From NCBI GenBank assembly GCA_963837715.1, contig CAWIOF010000002.1:1302001-1366000 (forward strand): a stretch of DNA of 64,000 nt, read 5' to 3'. How positions within the stretch are numbered: position 1 is the stretch's first letter; every line of letters starts with the position of its first letter. The position numbers were made by a program, and so were the translations under genes. Below the pieces are notes generated by a model. The model had not been told where the DNA came from and did not search any database. It saw nothing but the letters and a program-made list of their open reading frames with translations. Positions 1 through 8,133 of this stretch are shown piece by piece. This stretch comes from JANYLB01 sp963837715. GTDB taxonomy: Bacteria > Actinomycetota > Acidimicrobiia > IMCC26256 > JANYLB01.

Positions 1-347
1 ACCTGCTCGCAGTGCACAACACCGACGAATCCCCCTACACGAGCCCCGAAGAGATGCAGCAGGCCTTCGAACAGGTCGAGGCGTTCAACGCCGAGGTCCA
101 GGCGGCGGGCGCGTGGGTGTTCGCCGGCGGGCTCCAGCCCGCGGAGACCGCCACCGTCGTCCGCTCCGAGAACGGCGAGACGATCCTGACCGACGGCCCC
201 TTCGCCGAGACGAAGGAGCACATGGGCGGGTTCTGGGTGATCGAGGCGCCCGACCTCGACGCCGCGCTCGCCTGGGCGGCCAAAGGCTCTGCCGCGTGCA
301 TGAACCCGGTCGAGGTCCGCCCGTTCCAGGAAGAGCCCGAGGCCTGA
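1..347 (+). CDS. DGPF/YCII-domain protein (5' end outside window)
   Basis: Small YCII-like ferredoxin-fold protein of the DGPF family, the usual partner of ECF42 sigma factors. The frame is open from the first bases of the window, so the true start lies upstream; the GTG at 12 is internal, because the preceding codons (Leu-Leu-Ala) continue the typical first beta strand. The family signature is the run TDGPFAETKE near the middle, followed by a Gly-Gly-Phe strand and the terminal EVRPF. It ends 6 bp before the sigma factor gene on the same strand, so the two are surely co-transcribed. The biochemical role of DGPF proteins is unknown; they are seen as accessory or signalling partners of ECF42. 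Two further copies with the same motif lie at 3212-3571 and 36366-36773. Confidence 0.88.
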   Translation, partial: LLAVHNTDESPYTSPEEMQQAFEQVEAFNAEVQAAGAWVFAGGLQPAETATVVRSENGETILTDGPFAETKEHMGGFWVIEAPDLDAALAWAAKGSAACMNPVEVRPFQEEPEA

Positions 348-353
348 CCGGCT

Positions 354-1592
354 GTGGCAGCAGAGTCGGCCGTCGACCCGTCGACGCTCGAACGGATCTT
401 CCGGGAGGAATCCGGTCGGGTCGTCGCCACCCTGGTCCGTCTCTTCGGCGACATCGACGTCGCCGAGGAGATGGCCCAGGAGGCGTTCCTCGCGGCGAGC
501 GAGCGGTGGCCGAGGACCGGGCTCCCGCCCAACCCGGGCGGTTGGCTCACCACCACCGCCCGCAACCGCGGGATCGATCGACTGCGTCGGGAGGCGTCCC
601 GCCATGACCGTCACGCCCAGGCCGCGCTGGTCCACGAGCGCGACGAGAGCCGAGAACCGCAGGGCGCCGTGACCGACGACCGGCTCCGCCTCGTGTTCAC
701 CTGCTGCCACCCGGCGCTCGCGCCCGGCGCGCAGATCGCGCTGACGCTCCGCCTGCTCGGAGGGCTCGAGACGCCCGACATCGCCCGGGCGTTCCTCGTC
801 CCGGAGGCGACGATGGCCAAACGTCTCGTGCGGGCGAAGCGCAAGATCCGCGACGCGAAGATCCCCTACCGGATCCCCGGCGACGCCGAGCTCCCCGACC
901 GCCTCCGTTCCGTGCTCGCGGTGATCTACCTCGTGTTCAACGAGGGCTACACCGCGACAGCGGGCGACGCCCTTGTTCGGGCCGATCTCTGCGCCGAAGC
1001 GATCCGATTGGCCCGGATGCTCGCCGACCTGATGCCCGACGAACCCGAGGTGCTCGGACTCCTCGCCCTGATGCTGCTGAGCGAGTCGCGGCGGCAGGCG
1101 CGGACGGGAGCCGACGGCGCCGTCGTCCTCCTCTCCGAACAGGACCGCACTCGCTGGGACCGCGACCTCGTCGCCGAGGGTCAGGAGCTCGTACGCCGCT
1201 GCCTCCGACGCAACCGACCCGGGCCGTACCAGATCCAGGCCGCGGTCAACGCCGTGCACAGCGACGCGCCGAGCGCGGCCGACACCGACTGGTGGCAGAT
1301 CGTGCAGCTCTACGACCAGCTCCTCGCGATCGCCCCCACGCCGGTCGTCGCGTTGAATCGCGCGGTCGCGCTCGGCGAGCTCGAGGGTCCGGCACCGGCA
1401 CTTGCGGCCGTCGACGCGCTCGACGGCCTCGACGGATACCACCTGCTGCACGCGACCCGGGCCGACCTGCTCACCCGGCTGGATCGCCACGAAGAGGCTG
1501 CGCTCGCCTACGACCGAGCGATCGAGCTGACCGACAATGCGGCCGAGCAGGCCCTGCTCGCGAGCAAGCGGAGTGCCCTCGCGACCGAGTAG
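354..1592 (+). CDS. ECF42-type RNA polymerase sigma factor with C-terminal TPR-like extension
   Basis: Extracytoplasmic-function sigma factor of 412 aa, twice the length of a minimal ECF sigma. Region 2 occupies about residues 10-80, with the conserved AEEMAQEAF helix. Region 4 (about 110-175) starts with LVFTCCHPAL and carries the helix-turn-helix ending LVPEATMAKRLVRAKRKI. The C-terminal half (about 180-410) is the DUF6596/TPR-like extension, recognisable by the VYLVFNEGY motif and alanine-rich helical repeats. In ECF42 members this extension is needed for activity and replaces an anti-sigma factor. Start GTG at 354 follows the DGPF stop by 6 bp. The stimulus and targets are unknown. The gene is convergent with the 141-aa gene, only 4 bp separating the ends. 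Confidence 0.93.
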   Translation: MAAESAVDPSTLERIFREESGRVVATLVRLFGDIDVAEEMAQEAFLAASERWPRTGLPPNPGGWLTTTARNRGIDRLRREASRHDRHAQAALVHERDESREPQGAVTDDRLRLVFTCCHPALAPGAQIALTLRLLGGLETPDIARAFLVPEATMAKRLVRAKRKIRDAKIPYRIPGDAELPDRLRSVLAVIYLVFNEGYTATAGDALVRADLCAEAIRLARMLADLMPDEPEVLGLLALMLLSESRRQARTGADGAVVLLSEQDRTRWDRDLVAEGQELVRRCLRRNRPGPYQIQAAVNAVHSDAPSAADTDWWQIVQLYDQLLAIAPTPVVALNRAVALGELEGPAPALAAVDALDGLDGYHLLHATRADLLTRLDRHEEAALAYDRAIELTDNAAEQALLASKRSALATE

Positions 1593-1596
1593 GTCG

Positions 1597-2022
1597 TCAG
1601 TCGAGGAAGCGAGCCTCGAGCTCGGCGAAGAAGGCAGTCGACAGCTTCTCGAACTGCGACTGCGTGAGCCGGATCGGGTCCCCGTACTCCACGCCGGCGA
1701 CCGAGTCCTCCGGTACCAGCTTGATGACCTTGTTCGCGGTCAACACGCCCTCGTGGTCGATGAGGCACTCGCAGAGCAGCTCGACCTCGTTGAGCGGGTT
1801 GCCGTCCTTGCCCGTGACGGCACGGATGCGGTGGACGAACGGCCGGTCGAGTGCGAGTAGCAGGTTGTCGAAGAAGAGCGGCTCGAACGTCGCGAGGGCC
1901 TTCGTGTCGGCAGGAGCGTCGCCGACGACCTTCACCAGCGCCTTGTACGCCTTGATCTGCGCGGCGATCGTCGACTTCGCGTGCGCGAGCTCTTCCTTCG
2001 TGTAGGTCTTCCGTCCGAGCAT
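1597..2022 (-). CDS. Conserved hypothetical protein (141 aa), third gene of the DGPF-ECF42 operon
   Basis: I do not recognise the family. It is a soluble, charged protein with an N-terminal lysine/alanine-rich helix, a central segment ending ELLCECLIDHEGVL, and an acidic C-terminal helix. There is no signal peptide or membrane segment. The ATG at 2022 shares its A with the TGA of the upstream sigma gene (TGATG), and a good ribosome binding site, AGGAAGGA, lies just inside that sigma gene. It is therefore the last gene of a three-gene, translationally coupled operon (DGPF, sigma, this gene). The position suggests a partner or target of the sigma factor system, but no function can be assigned. 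Confidence 0.8.
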   Translation of the reverse strand: MLGRKTYTKEELAHAKSTIAAQIKAYKALVKVVGDAPADTKALATFEPLFFDNLLLALDRPFVHRIRAVTGKDGNPLNEVELLCECLIDHEGVLTANKVIKLVPEDSVAGVEYGDPIRLTQSQFEKLSTAFFAELEARFLD

Positions 2023-3218
2023 CAGTGTCCTTCCTGAGGTGTGGGTGTCGGGTCGAGTTGCGAGATCCGCCGCGAGAGCCAGCGCTGCTCCGCGGCGTCG
2101 GAGGTCAGAGCCAACGCTCGTTGGTACGCGGCGAGCGCTTCGTCGTCGCGATCGAGGCGGCGGAGGAGTTCCCCGCGGGTGGAGTGCAGGTAGCGGTAGT
2201 CGTCGAGATCGAGCTCGTCGACGAGTCGCAGGCCAGCGTCCGGACCCTCGACCTCGGCGATGGCCGCGGCGCGATTCAACTCGACCACCGGCGAGTCGGT
2301 GAGCTGCGCGAGCTCGGCGTACAACACCGCGATGTGACGCCAGTCTGGAGGATCGTCGGCGTGGCGGGATGCGATCGCGGCCTGCACCACATACGGCCCC
2401 CGCCCGCCGAGTGCGAACGCCCGATCGAGCGCGGCCCGGCCCCGTGCGATCTGCTCGAGATCCCAGAGCGAACGGTCCTGATCGGCGAGGAGCACCACCT
2501 CGCCGTCGCGACGGCGAGCATCCCGGCGGGAGTCGTGCAGCAGCATCATCGCGAGCAGCCCGTGGGCCTCGGGCTGGTCGGGCATCATCTCCACCAGTGA
2601 GCCACCCAGCCAGAGCGCCTCGGCCGCGAGGTCGCCGCGTCCGCTGTAGCCCTCGTTGAAGATCAGGTAGACGACCGCGAGGACCGCCGCGAGCCGATCT
2701 GCGAGGAGATGATCGGGAGGCACTCGGAACGGGATGCCGGCCGCCTTGATCTTGCGCTTCGCTCGCACCAGGCGCTGCGCCATCGTCGCCTCGGGCACCA
2801 GGAACGCCCGTGCGATCTCGTCGGTGGTGAGGCCGCCGAGGGTTCGCAGGGTCAGCGCAACCTGCGCGTCGATCGCAAGCGCGGGATGGCAACAGGTGAA
2901 GACCAGTTCGAGGCGCTCGTCGCGGAACGTCGTCGGACTCATCTCACCCCTCACCTTCTCCTCGAGTTGGAGCAGCGCCGTCTTCGCGGCCAGCGTCTGG
3001 TCGCGTCGGACCCGGTCGATCGCCCGGTTGCGGGCGGTCGTCACGAGCCAGGCCCGCCGGTGCTCGGGATAGCCGTCGCGCGGCCAGCGCTCGGCCGCGA
3101 TCGCGAAGGCGTCCTGCGCGGCTTCCTCGGCGAGGTCGAAATCGCCGAGGAAGCCGATGAGTGCGGCGAGCACGCTCCCCCACTCGTCGCGGAACGTCTC
3201 CTCGAGGATCGCTACCAC
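2022..3218 (-). CDS. ECF42-type RNA polymerase sigma factor
   Basis: Second ECF42-type sigma factor (398 aa). Region 2 contains LAEEAAQDAF and the TTARNRAIDR segment. Region 4 begins LVFTCCHPAL and includes the recognition helix before RLVRAKRKIK. A long C-terminal TPR-like extension (about residues 170-398) includes VYLIFNEGYSG. I chose GTG at 3218, which overlaps the end of the DGPF gene by 7 bp; longer in-frame extensions would run through the DGPF gene in another frame and are not plausible. The 3' end overlaps the next ATG (TGATG at 2020-2024). Layout and motifs match the 354-1592 gene, but the sequences are clearly diverged paralogues rather than a recent duplication. Confidence 0.93.
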   Translation of the reverse strand: MVAILEETFRDEWGSVLAALIGFLGDFDLAEEAAQDAFAIAAERWPRDGYPEHRRAWLVTTARNRAIDRVRRDQTLAAKTALLQLEEKVRGEMSPTTFRDERLELVFTCCHPALAIDAQVALTLRTLGGLTTDEIARAFLVPEATMAQRLVRAKRKIKAAGIPFRVPPDHLLADRLAAVLAVVYLIFNEGYSGRGDLAAEALWLGGSLVEMMPDQPEAHGLLAMMLLHDSRRDARRRDGEVVLLADQDRSLWDLEQIARGRAALDRAFALGGRGPYVVQAAIASRHADDPPDWRHIAVLYAELAQLTDSPVVELNRAAAIAEVEGPDAGLRLVDELDLDDYRYLHSTRGELLRRLDRDDEALAAYQRALALTSDAAEQRWLSRRISQLDPTPTPQEGH

Positions 3219-3571
3219 TCCTGGATCGGACGGACCTCGATCGCGCCGCCGAGGCGGGCCGCCGGGATCTGGGCTGCGAGCTCGATCGCGGCGTCGAGGT
3301 CGTCGGCCTCGTAGATGAGGTAACCGTTCAGCGCCTCCTTGGTGTCGACGAACGGTCCGTCGGTCGTGATCGTCTTGCCGCCGGCGACCCGCACCGTGGT
3401 CGCGGTCTCCGGCGGCTGCAGGCCGTTGCCGGGCGTGACGCCCGGCGTGGCGTTGATCGTGTTGTACGCGGCATAGATCGCCTGCTGTTCGTCTTCCGAC
3501 AGCGTCGCCCACGCGGCCGGGTCGAGCGGTGTGGGAGTCGTGCCCTGGTGGATCATCAACATGTACTTCAT
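3212..3571 (-). CDS. DGPF/YCII-domain protein
   Basis: 119-aa DGPF-family protein, first gene of the operon with the ECF42 sigma factor (2022-3218) and the 141-aa protein. The N-terminus MKYMLMIHQG is the classic first strand of YCII-like proteins, and the signature TTDGPFVDTKEALNGY lies in the middle. ATG at 3571 is preceded by a strong GGAGGAGCAGCG ribosome binding site. An ECF42-like promoter sits 32-58 bp upstream of the start. It is a cytoplasmic protein of unknown biochemical activity, possibly the input or output module of the sigma factor. Confidence 0.9.
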   Translation of the reverse strand: MKYMLMIHQGTTPTPLDPAAWATLSEDEQQAIYAAYNTINATPGVTPGNGLQPPETATTVRVAGGKTITTDGPFVDTKEALNGYLIYEADDLDAAIELAAQIPAARLGGAIEVRPIQEW

Positions 3572-3602
3572 CGCTGCTCCTCCTGGTGAGTGTCCCCCAC
3601 GA

Positions 3603-3629
3603 GACGAATGAGCCGGCCCGGAATCGACA
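3603..3629 (-). promoter_or_regulatory. Putative ECF42-dependent promoter (TGTCGA-N17-CGTC)
   Basis: Read on the minus strand, a -35-like TGTCGA (3624-3629) is separated by exactly 17 bp from a -10-like CGTC (3603-3606), about 31 bp upstream of the ATG of the DGPF gene. The same two boxes with the same spacing occur upstream of the third DGPF gene (36811-36837). CGTC is a common ECF -10 element, and TGTCGA is, from memory, the -35 element reported for ECF42 factors. This suggests autoregulation. A second TGTCGA lies 12 bp further upstream. Confidence 0.65.
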
Positions 3630-3667
3630 CCTCGTCGACAAAAGGTCGCGAGTTCAGTCGATCACGG

Positions 3668-4513
3668 TCACCGGGCGTCGAACGCGGCTTCCATGCCGCC
3701 CAGGATCTGCATCCACTCCGTCGGCGTGTCGGGATCCATCGGACGGCGCAGGCTCAGGGCCTCGGTCAGCTCGACGGCATCCCCCCGTAGGCACGGCGCG
3801 TCGGCGTCGAGGAGCGAGTCCCGGAGTGTGACCGACTCACCGACATCCAGGACGAAGCGGACCGGGGGATCCGTCGCCTCGACGGCGAGCACCTCGGCAC
3901 CCCCACCACCCGCGCCGACGCCGACCGCGAACGCCAACGCCGGGCTCAGGGCCGCGACGTAGCGCAGACACGAGGCCACTTCGTCGGGTTCGACGGCCGG
4001 CGCGAGACCGAGGGGAAGCGCCACGTCGCGCTCGTGGACCCAGCTGTCCCACAGCGCGTGTTGCGCGAGCAGCCGGATCGGGACGTGACCGGGAGGCGAC
4101 TCTGCCGGCGTCGACCAGTCGTCGATCCCCAACCCGGCGAGGGTCTCGAGGAACGCTTCGTTCGTCGAGACGAAGCGATCGAGCACCTCGCTCGTCGACA
4201 GCGCGCGCATCGTGTCGACGAGGAGCGGCGGCGTGGCGGCCGGATCGAATCCGGCCAAGACCCGCGTCGGCTCCCCTGCCGTCCCGGCGAGGACCGCCAT
4301 CGTCCAGAACTCGTTCACCGTGATCAGATGCACGACCACGTCGCGCGCGGTCCACCCGTCGCAGCGGCTCGCGTGCGACCACTGTGCCTCGGTCAGTTCC
4401 GCGAGCATCGACTGGAGCCGGCGGCGCTGTCGAGTCACGGGAACCAGCTGGCTGTCGGGGGTGTCGTCGATCGCGAGCACCACCGGCCCGTCGTAGCGCG
4501 GCGCGAGCCTCAT
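3668..4513 (-). CDS. Maleylpyruvate isomerase-family mycothiol-dependent protein
   Basis: 281-aa cytoplasmic protein of the DinB-like/MDMPI superfamily, whose members use mycothiol as cofactor. The N-terminal four-helix domain carries the diagnostic CDGWTARDVVVHLI (about residues 48-61), including the metal-binding His, and a second HALWDSWVHERDV motif (about 150-162) providing further His ligands. The C-terminal third resembles the small alpha/beta domain of these proteins. The substrate is unknown; most genomic paralogues are not true maleylpyruvate isomerases. ATG at 4513 is the first good start. It stands alone between the ECF42 operon and a divergent hydrolase gene. Confidence 0.82.
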   Translation of the reverse strand: MRLAPRYDGPVVLAIDDTPDSQLVPVTRQRRRLQSMLAELTEAQWSHASRCDGWTARDVVVHLITVNEFWTMAVLAGTAGEPTRVLAGFDPAATPPLLVDTMRALSTSEVLDRFVSTNEAFLETLAGLGIDDWSTPAESPPGHVPIRLLAQHALWDSWVHERDVALPLGLAPAVEPDEVASCLRYVAALSPALAFAVGVGAGGGGAEVLAVEATDPPVRFVLDVGESVTLRDSLLDADAPCLRGDAVELTEALSLRRPMDPDTPTEWMQILGGMEAAFDAR

Positions 4514-4679
4514 GCCCGCCGACGTTCGTGCCCGTGCCCAGTGCTGACCACCGCCCGACCGTAGCCCCGAGTCGGTTCCACGCGGAGAGGTTCCCGTCCG
4601 AGCCGGCCGTGCGCATGACTTCCGGGTTCAGGTCGTCGGCCAACCGGTCGAAACCACCTCGAACCCAGGGGGCTCCGAC

Positions 4680-6080
4680 ATGTACGAGATCTCACGACGC
4701 CGACTCTTCACCGACATGGGACTCGGCGCCGCCGCGCTGACCATCGGGGCCGGAGTGATGGGCCGCGCCGGCGCGTTCGCGGCCGACGCCACGGGCGACA
4801 CCTTGGCGCAGACGCCGGCCGAGGCCGCGTTGGGTGCGGGTTCGTTCTCGCTCTTCACCCAGGAAGACCTGAACTTCCAGACGCTCTTCGCGCTCGGCGG
4901 TGTGGGCCAGATCGCCGAGGCCGGCGAGGTTGTCGCCGCAGTCGCGCAGGCCAATGCAGCACCCGGTGGTGCGACCTACCAGTCGGTCTACGACGCGTTC
5001 GTCGCGATGGGCAACCGCCTCGAGCGCGCGGCGGTGAAGGCCCGTCAGGCCGGCCATCGGGTGACGGCCCGGACCAAGTTCCTCCGCGCGTCGAAGTACT
5101 ACACCGAGGCGTTGTACTGGGTTCCGGGCACGTCGACGCCGGGCGCCGAAGCCGACGTCTACCGTGCGACGAACGGCGCGTTCACTGCGGCGATGACGCT
5201 CTTCGATCCGGTCGCCCAACGCATCGAGATTCCCTACAAGCGACGCACCTTGCCGGGTTGGTTCCTCCGCCCCGCCGGTGGCACGGAACGTCGGCCGACG
5301 ATCATCATGAACAACGGCAGCGACGGCCAGAACGTCGACATGCTCGCCGAAGGGGGCTTCGCTGCACTCGAGCGCGGCTACAACGTCGTCATCTTCGAAG
5401 GCCCCGGGCAGGGCTCGCAGCTCTTCTTGGAGAACATCCCGTTCCGACCCGACTGGGAGAAGGTCATCACGCCCGTCGTCGACTTCATCGTGAAGCGAGA
5501 CGACGTGAACCCGAAGCAGATCGCGCTGCGCGGGATCAGCTTCGGCGGCGAACTGACCCCTCGGGCCGCGGCGTTCGAACACCGCATCGCAGCGCTCGTC
5601 GCCGATCCCGGGTCGATGAGCGCGTGGGAGAACTACCCGCCGATCGTCCAGGACGTCGCGAAAGCCGGGACACCCGAACAGGTCAACGCGGAGTGGAACA
5701 GCCTCATCGTGCCTGACTCGACCCCCGAGGAGACCTTCAGCCTGAAGAAGTCGCTCGAGATCTTCTCTGCGGCCGCGCACGACGACGTGAAGCAGGGCAA
5801 GGTCCCGACCGATTTCGGCGAGCTCGCGCCGGCGATCCAGCGCTACAACCTGTTCGACGTCGCCGACAGGATCACCTGCCCGACGCTCGTGACGCAGTAC
5901 GAGGGCGACACCTTCTTCACCACCCAGGGGCGTCAGCTCTTCGACGAGCTGAACGTGGAGAAGAAGGACTTCGTCGAGTTCACCGCGGTCGACGGCGCGC
6001 AGTACCACTGCGGGCCGATGGCCCCCCAGCTCGTGAACGAGACGTGCTGGGACTGGCTCGACGACGTCTTCGACCGCTGA
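4680..6080 (+). CDS. Tat-exported alpha/beta hydrolase (FrsA/DUF1100-like)
   Basis: 466-aa serine hydrolase. The N-terminus has a twin-arginine signal, SRRRLF followed by a hydrophobic stretch and an Ala-x-Ala site near residue 34, so it should be exported folded. The catalytic domain (about residues 190-460) has the oxyanion region MNNGSDGQN, the strand motif VVIFEGPGQG, the nucleophile elbow GISFGG, an acid in the segment ending YEGDTFF, and a C-terminal YHCG histidine. This arrangement matches FrsA/2,6-dihydropseudooxynicotine hydrolase-like C-C or ester hydrolases. A cytosolic paralogue lies at 59961-61151. The substrate cannot be inferred. ATG at 4680 begins the Tat signal directly. Confidence 0.85.
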   Translation: MYEISRRRLFTDMGLGAAALTIGAGVMGRAGAFAADATGDTLAQTPAEAALGAGSFSLFTQEDLNFQTLFALGGVGQIAEAGEVVAAVAQANAAPGGATYQSVYDAFVAMGNRLERAAVKARQAGHRVTARTKFLRASKYYTEALYWVPGTSTPGAEADVYRATNGAFTAAMTLFDPVAQRIEIPYKRRTLPGWFLRPAGGTERRPTIIMNNGSDGQNVDMLAEGGFAALERGYNVVIFEGPGQGSQLFLENIPFRPDWEKVITPVVDFIVKRDDVNPKQIALRGISFGGELTPRAAAFEHRIAALVADPGSMSAWENYPPIVQDVAKAGTPEQVNAEWNSLIVPDSTPEETFSLKKSLEIFSAAAHDDVKQGKVPTDFGELAPAIQRYNLFDVADRITCPTLVTQYEGDTFFTTQGRQLFDELNVEKKDFVEFTAVDGAQYHCGPMAPQLVNETCWDWLDDVFDR

Positions 6081-6096
6081 CGCCGAGTTTCAGCGG
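6074..6096 (+). terminator. Possible hairpin at the end of the hydrolase gene
   Basis: A 7-bp inverted repeat, CCGCTGA (6074-6080, including the stop codon) and TCAGCGG (6090-6096), flanks a 9-base loop. There is no following T-run, so this is at best a weak or factor-assisted terminator, or a 3' end-protecting hairpin. Confidence 0.25.
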
Positions 6097-6259
6097 ACCT
6101 GCCGGTGGGCGGGATCTCGGTGAACTGGCCACAACATGACCGGTTACGGGGCGCAGACTGCCCCGAGGGCGTCGGACGGCGTCCTCGACAACCGATGAGT
6201 TCGGGGACCCGGTCCGGTCCGAAGCCCGATCCCGAGCGCGAGACGACGGAAGGTGTGCA

Positions 6260-7231
6260 GTGGTGAACGAGGTCGCGATCCGCACGGAACAGCTGGTGCG
6301 CAGGTATGACGACTTCACCGCGGTCGATCACGTCGACCTCGAGGTGACCCGGGGTGAGATCTACGGGTTCCTCGGTCCGAACGGTGCGGGCAAGTCGACG
6401 ACGGTACGGATGCTGTGCACCCTGGCCGCCCCCACCAGCGGGACCGCCACGATCGCCGGCTTCGACGTCGGATCGCAGCCCGGCGAGGTCCGGCTCCGCA
6501 TCGGGGCGGCGCTCCAGGAAGCCGCGCTCGACCCGAAGCAGACCGGACGCCAGCTGCTCCGTCTCCAGGGCCTCCTGTACGGCCTCCCCAAGCGGGTGAT
6601 GGCGCAACGGGTCGACGAGCTCGGCGAGCTGATCGACCTGCGCGACGCGCTCGATCGGCCGATCGGGACCTACTCCGGGGGCATGAAGCGACGCCTCGAC
6701 CTCGTGGCCGCGCTGGTGCACAACCCCCAGGTGCTCTTCCTCGACGAACCCACCACCGGTCTCGACCCCGCCAGCCGCACGACGGTGTGGGAAGAGGTCC
6801 GCCGCCTCAACGACCAACTCGGGATGACCATCTTCATGACGACGCAGTACCTCGAAGAGGCCGACCTGCTGTGCGACCGGGTCGGGATCATCAACGACGG
6901 ACGGATCGTCGCCGAGGGAACCCCCGACGCGCTGAAGCGTTCGGTCGGCGCCGACGTCATCATCGTGCGGGTCGACGGTGATGCCGCTCCGTTGCGGCCC
7001 ATCGTCGAGGGACTGCCCGGCGTGCAGAGCGTCGAGGCGCACGGCGACGAACTCGTCATCGCGACCGACAACGGCTCCGCGGCGATCAGCCCGGTCGCGG
7101 TCGCGTTGAACGGGTCCGACGTCAGGGTGCGAGACCTGACCCTGCGCACCCCGACACTCGACGACGTGTTCCTCGACCTGACCGGAAGCCACATCGAACG
7201 CGAAGACCAGACCCAGGAGACCGACCGATGA
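6260..7231 (+). CDS. ABC transporter ATP-binding protein (DrrA-like efflux family)
   Basis: 323-aa nucleotide-binding subunit of an ABC-2 exporter. It shows Walker A GPNGAGKST (about residues 40-48), signature YSGGMKRRLDL, Walker B VLFLDEPTTGLDP, and the EEAD switch region TTQYLEEADLLCDR. The C-terminal 80 residues form the regulatory extension seen in DrrA/daunorubicin-resistance ATPases. Start GTG at 6260 (with a second GTG codon following) sits after a GGAAGG ribosome binding site. The stop overlaps the permease start as ATGA (7228-7231), so the two subunits are made together. It probably exports a hydrophobic drug-like compound or lipid. Confidence 0.92.
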   Translation: MVNEVAIRTEQLVRRYDDFTAVDHVDLEVTRGEIYGFLGPNGAGKSTTVRMLCTLAAPTSGTATIAGFDVGSQPGEVRLRIGAALQEAALDPKQTGRQLLRLQGLLYGLPKRVMAQRVDELGELIDLRDALDRPIGTYSGGMKRRLDLVAALVHNPQVLFLDEPTTGLDPASRTTVWEEVRRLNDQLGMTIFMTTQYLEEADLLCDRVGIINDGRIVAEGTPDALKRSVGADVIIVRVDGDAAPLRPIVEGLPGVQSVEAHGDELVIATDNGSAAISPVAVALNGSDVRVRDLTLRTPTLDDVFLDLTGSHIEREDQTQETDR

Positions 7232-8055
7232 CCGTTGCCCCGACCACCGTTGCCGATGTCGTTGCCCCGACCGCCCGCGCCGACGCTCTGCGCGCCCGAC
7301 CCGCCGGCTTCCTCCACGATGTCGCCGCGATCGCCGGACGCGCGCTCCGGGCAGTTCCGAAAGACCTCGAAGGCGTGCTCCCGCCGGTGTTCATCGCGCT
7401 GTTCTTCTTCATCGTCAACGTCGCGACGTTCTCCGACTCCGCCGGCGCCGGGTTCGACTACAAGGCGTTCCAGATGCCAACGGCCATCCTGCTCGGCGTC
7501 ACGGGAATCTCGCGGGCGCCCGCACTCGTGCTCGACGTGCAGGACGGGTACCTCGATCGACTCCTGATGACCCCGATCCGGCGATTGGCGATCCTCCTCG
7601 GCCACATGGTCGCCGACATCGCGGTCGCAGCCGCGCTCACGATTCCGATCCTCGCCGTCGGGTTCGCGATCGGCGTTCGGTTCGAGACCGGCGTGCCCGG
7701 CATCGTCGTGTTCATCGCAATGGCTGCGCTCTGGAGCCTCGCCTTCACCGGGTTCGGGTACGCGATCGCCCTCAAGACCGGGAACCCAGGTGCAGTGAAC
7801 TCCACCTTCCTGCTCTTCTTCCCGTTCCTGTTCCTCACGTCGTCGTACGTGCCCCGTTCCCAGCTGTCGGGCTGGCTCGACACCGTCGCCGCGTTCAACC
7901 CGGTCACCTACCTGCTCGAAGGGCTGCGGTCGCTCGTGATGGTCGGCTGGGAGTGGGACGCGATCGGCAAGGCCCTCCTCGCGATCGCCATCCTCGGCGC
8001 CATCAGCATGTCGCTCTGCTTCACGGCCCTGCGCGGCCGGACCCGACGCGGCTGA
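7228..8055 (+). CDS. ABC-2 type transporter permease
   Basis: 275-aa integral membrane subunit with about six hydrophobic segments, the first near residues 52-72 and the last near 245-265. The motif FPFLFLTSSYVPRSQLSGWL followed by FNPVTYLLEGLR is typical of ABC-2/DrrB-like permeases. It is translationally coupled (ATGA overlap) to the ATPase at 6260-7231 and completes a two-component exporter (two ATPases plus two permeases). No regulator is adjacent, so substrate and control are unknown. Confidence 0.9.
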   Translation: MTVAPTTVADVVAPTARADALRARPAGFLHDVAAIAGRALRAVPKDLEGVLPPVFIALFFFIVNVATFSDSAGAGFDYKAFQMPTAILLGVTGISRAPALVLDVQDGYLDRLLMTPIRRLAILLGHMVADIAVAAALTIPILAVGFAIGVRFETGVPGIVVFIAMAALWSLAFTGFGYAIALKTGNPGAVNSTFLLFFPFLFLTSSYVPRSQLSGWLDTVAAFNPVTYLLEGLRSLVMVGWEWDAIGKALLAIAILGAISMSLCFTALRGRTRRG

Positions 8056-8133
8056 GACGAACGTCGGGCCGGCCGCGGTCGGCGGCTCCGGTCGTCGCGC
8101 CGTACGAGGTACGGGCAGGAGTATTCTCCGGAT

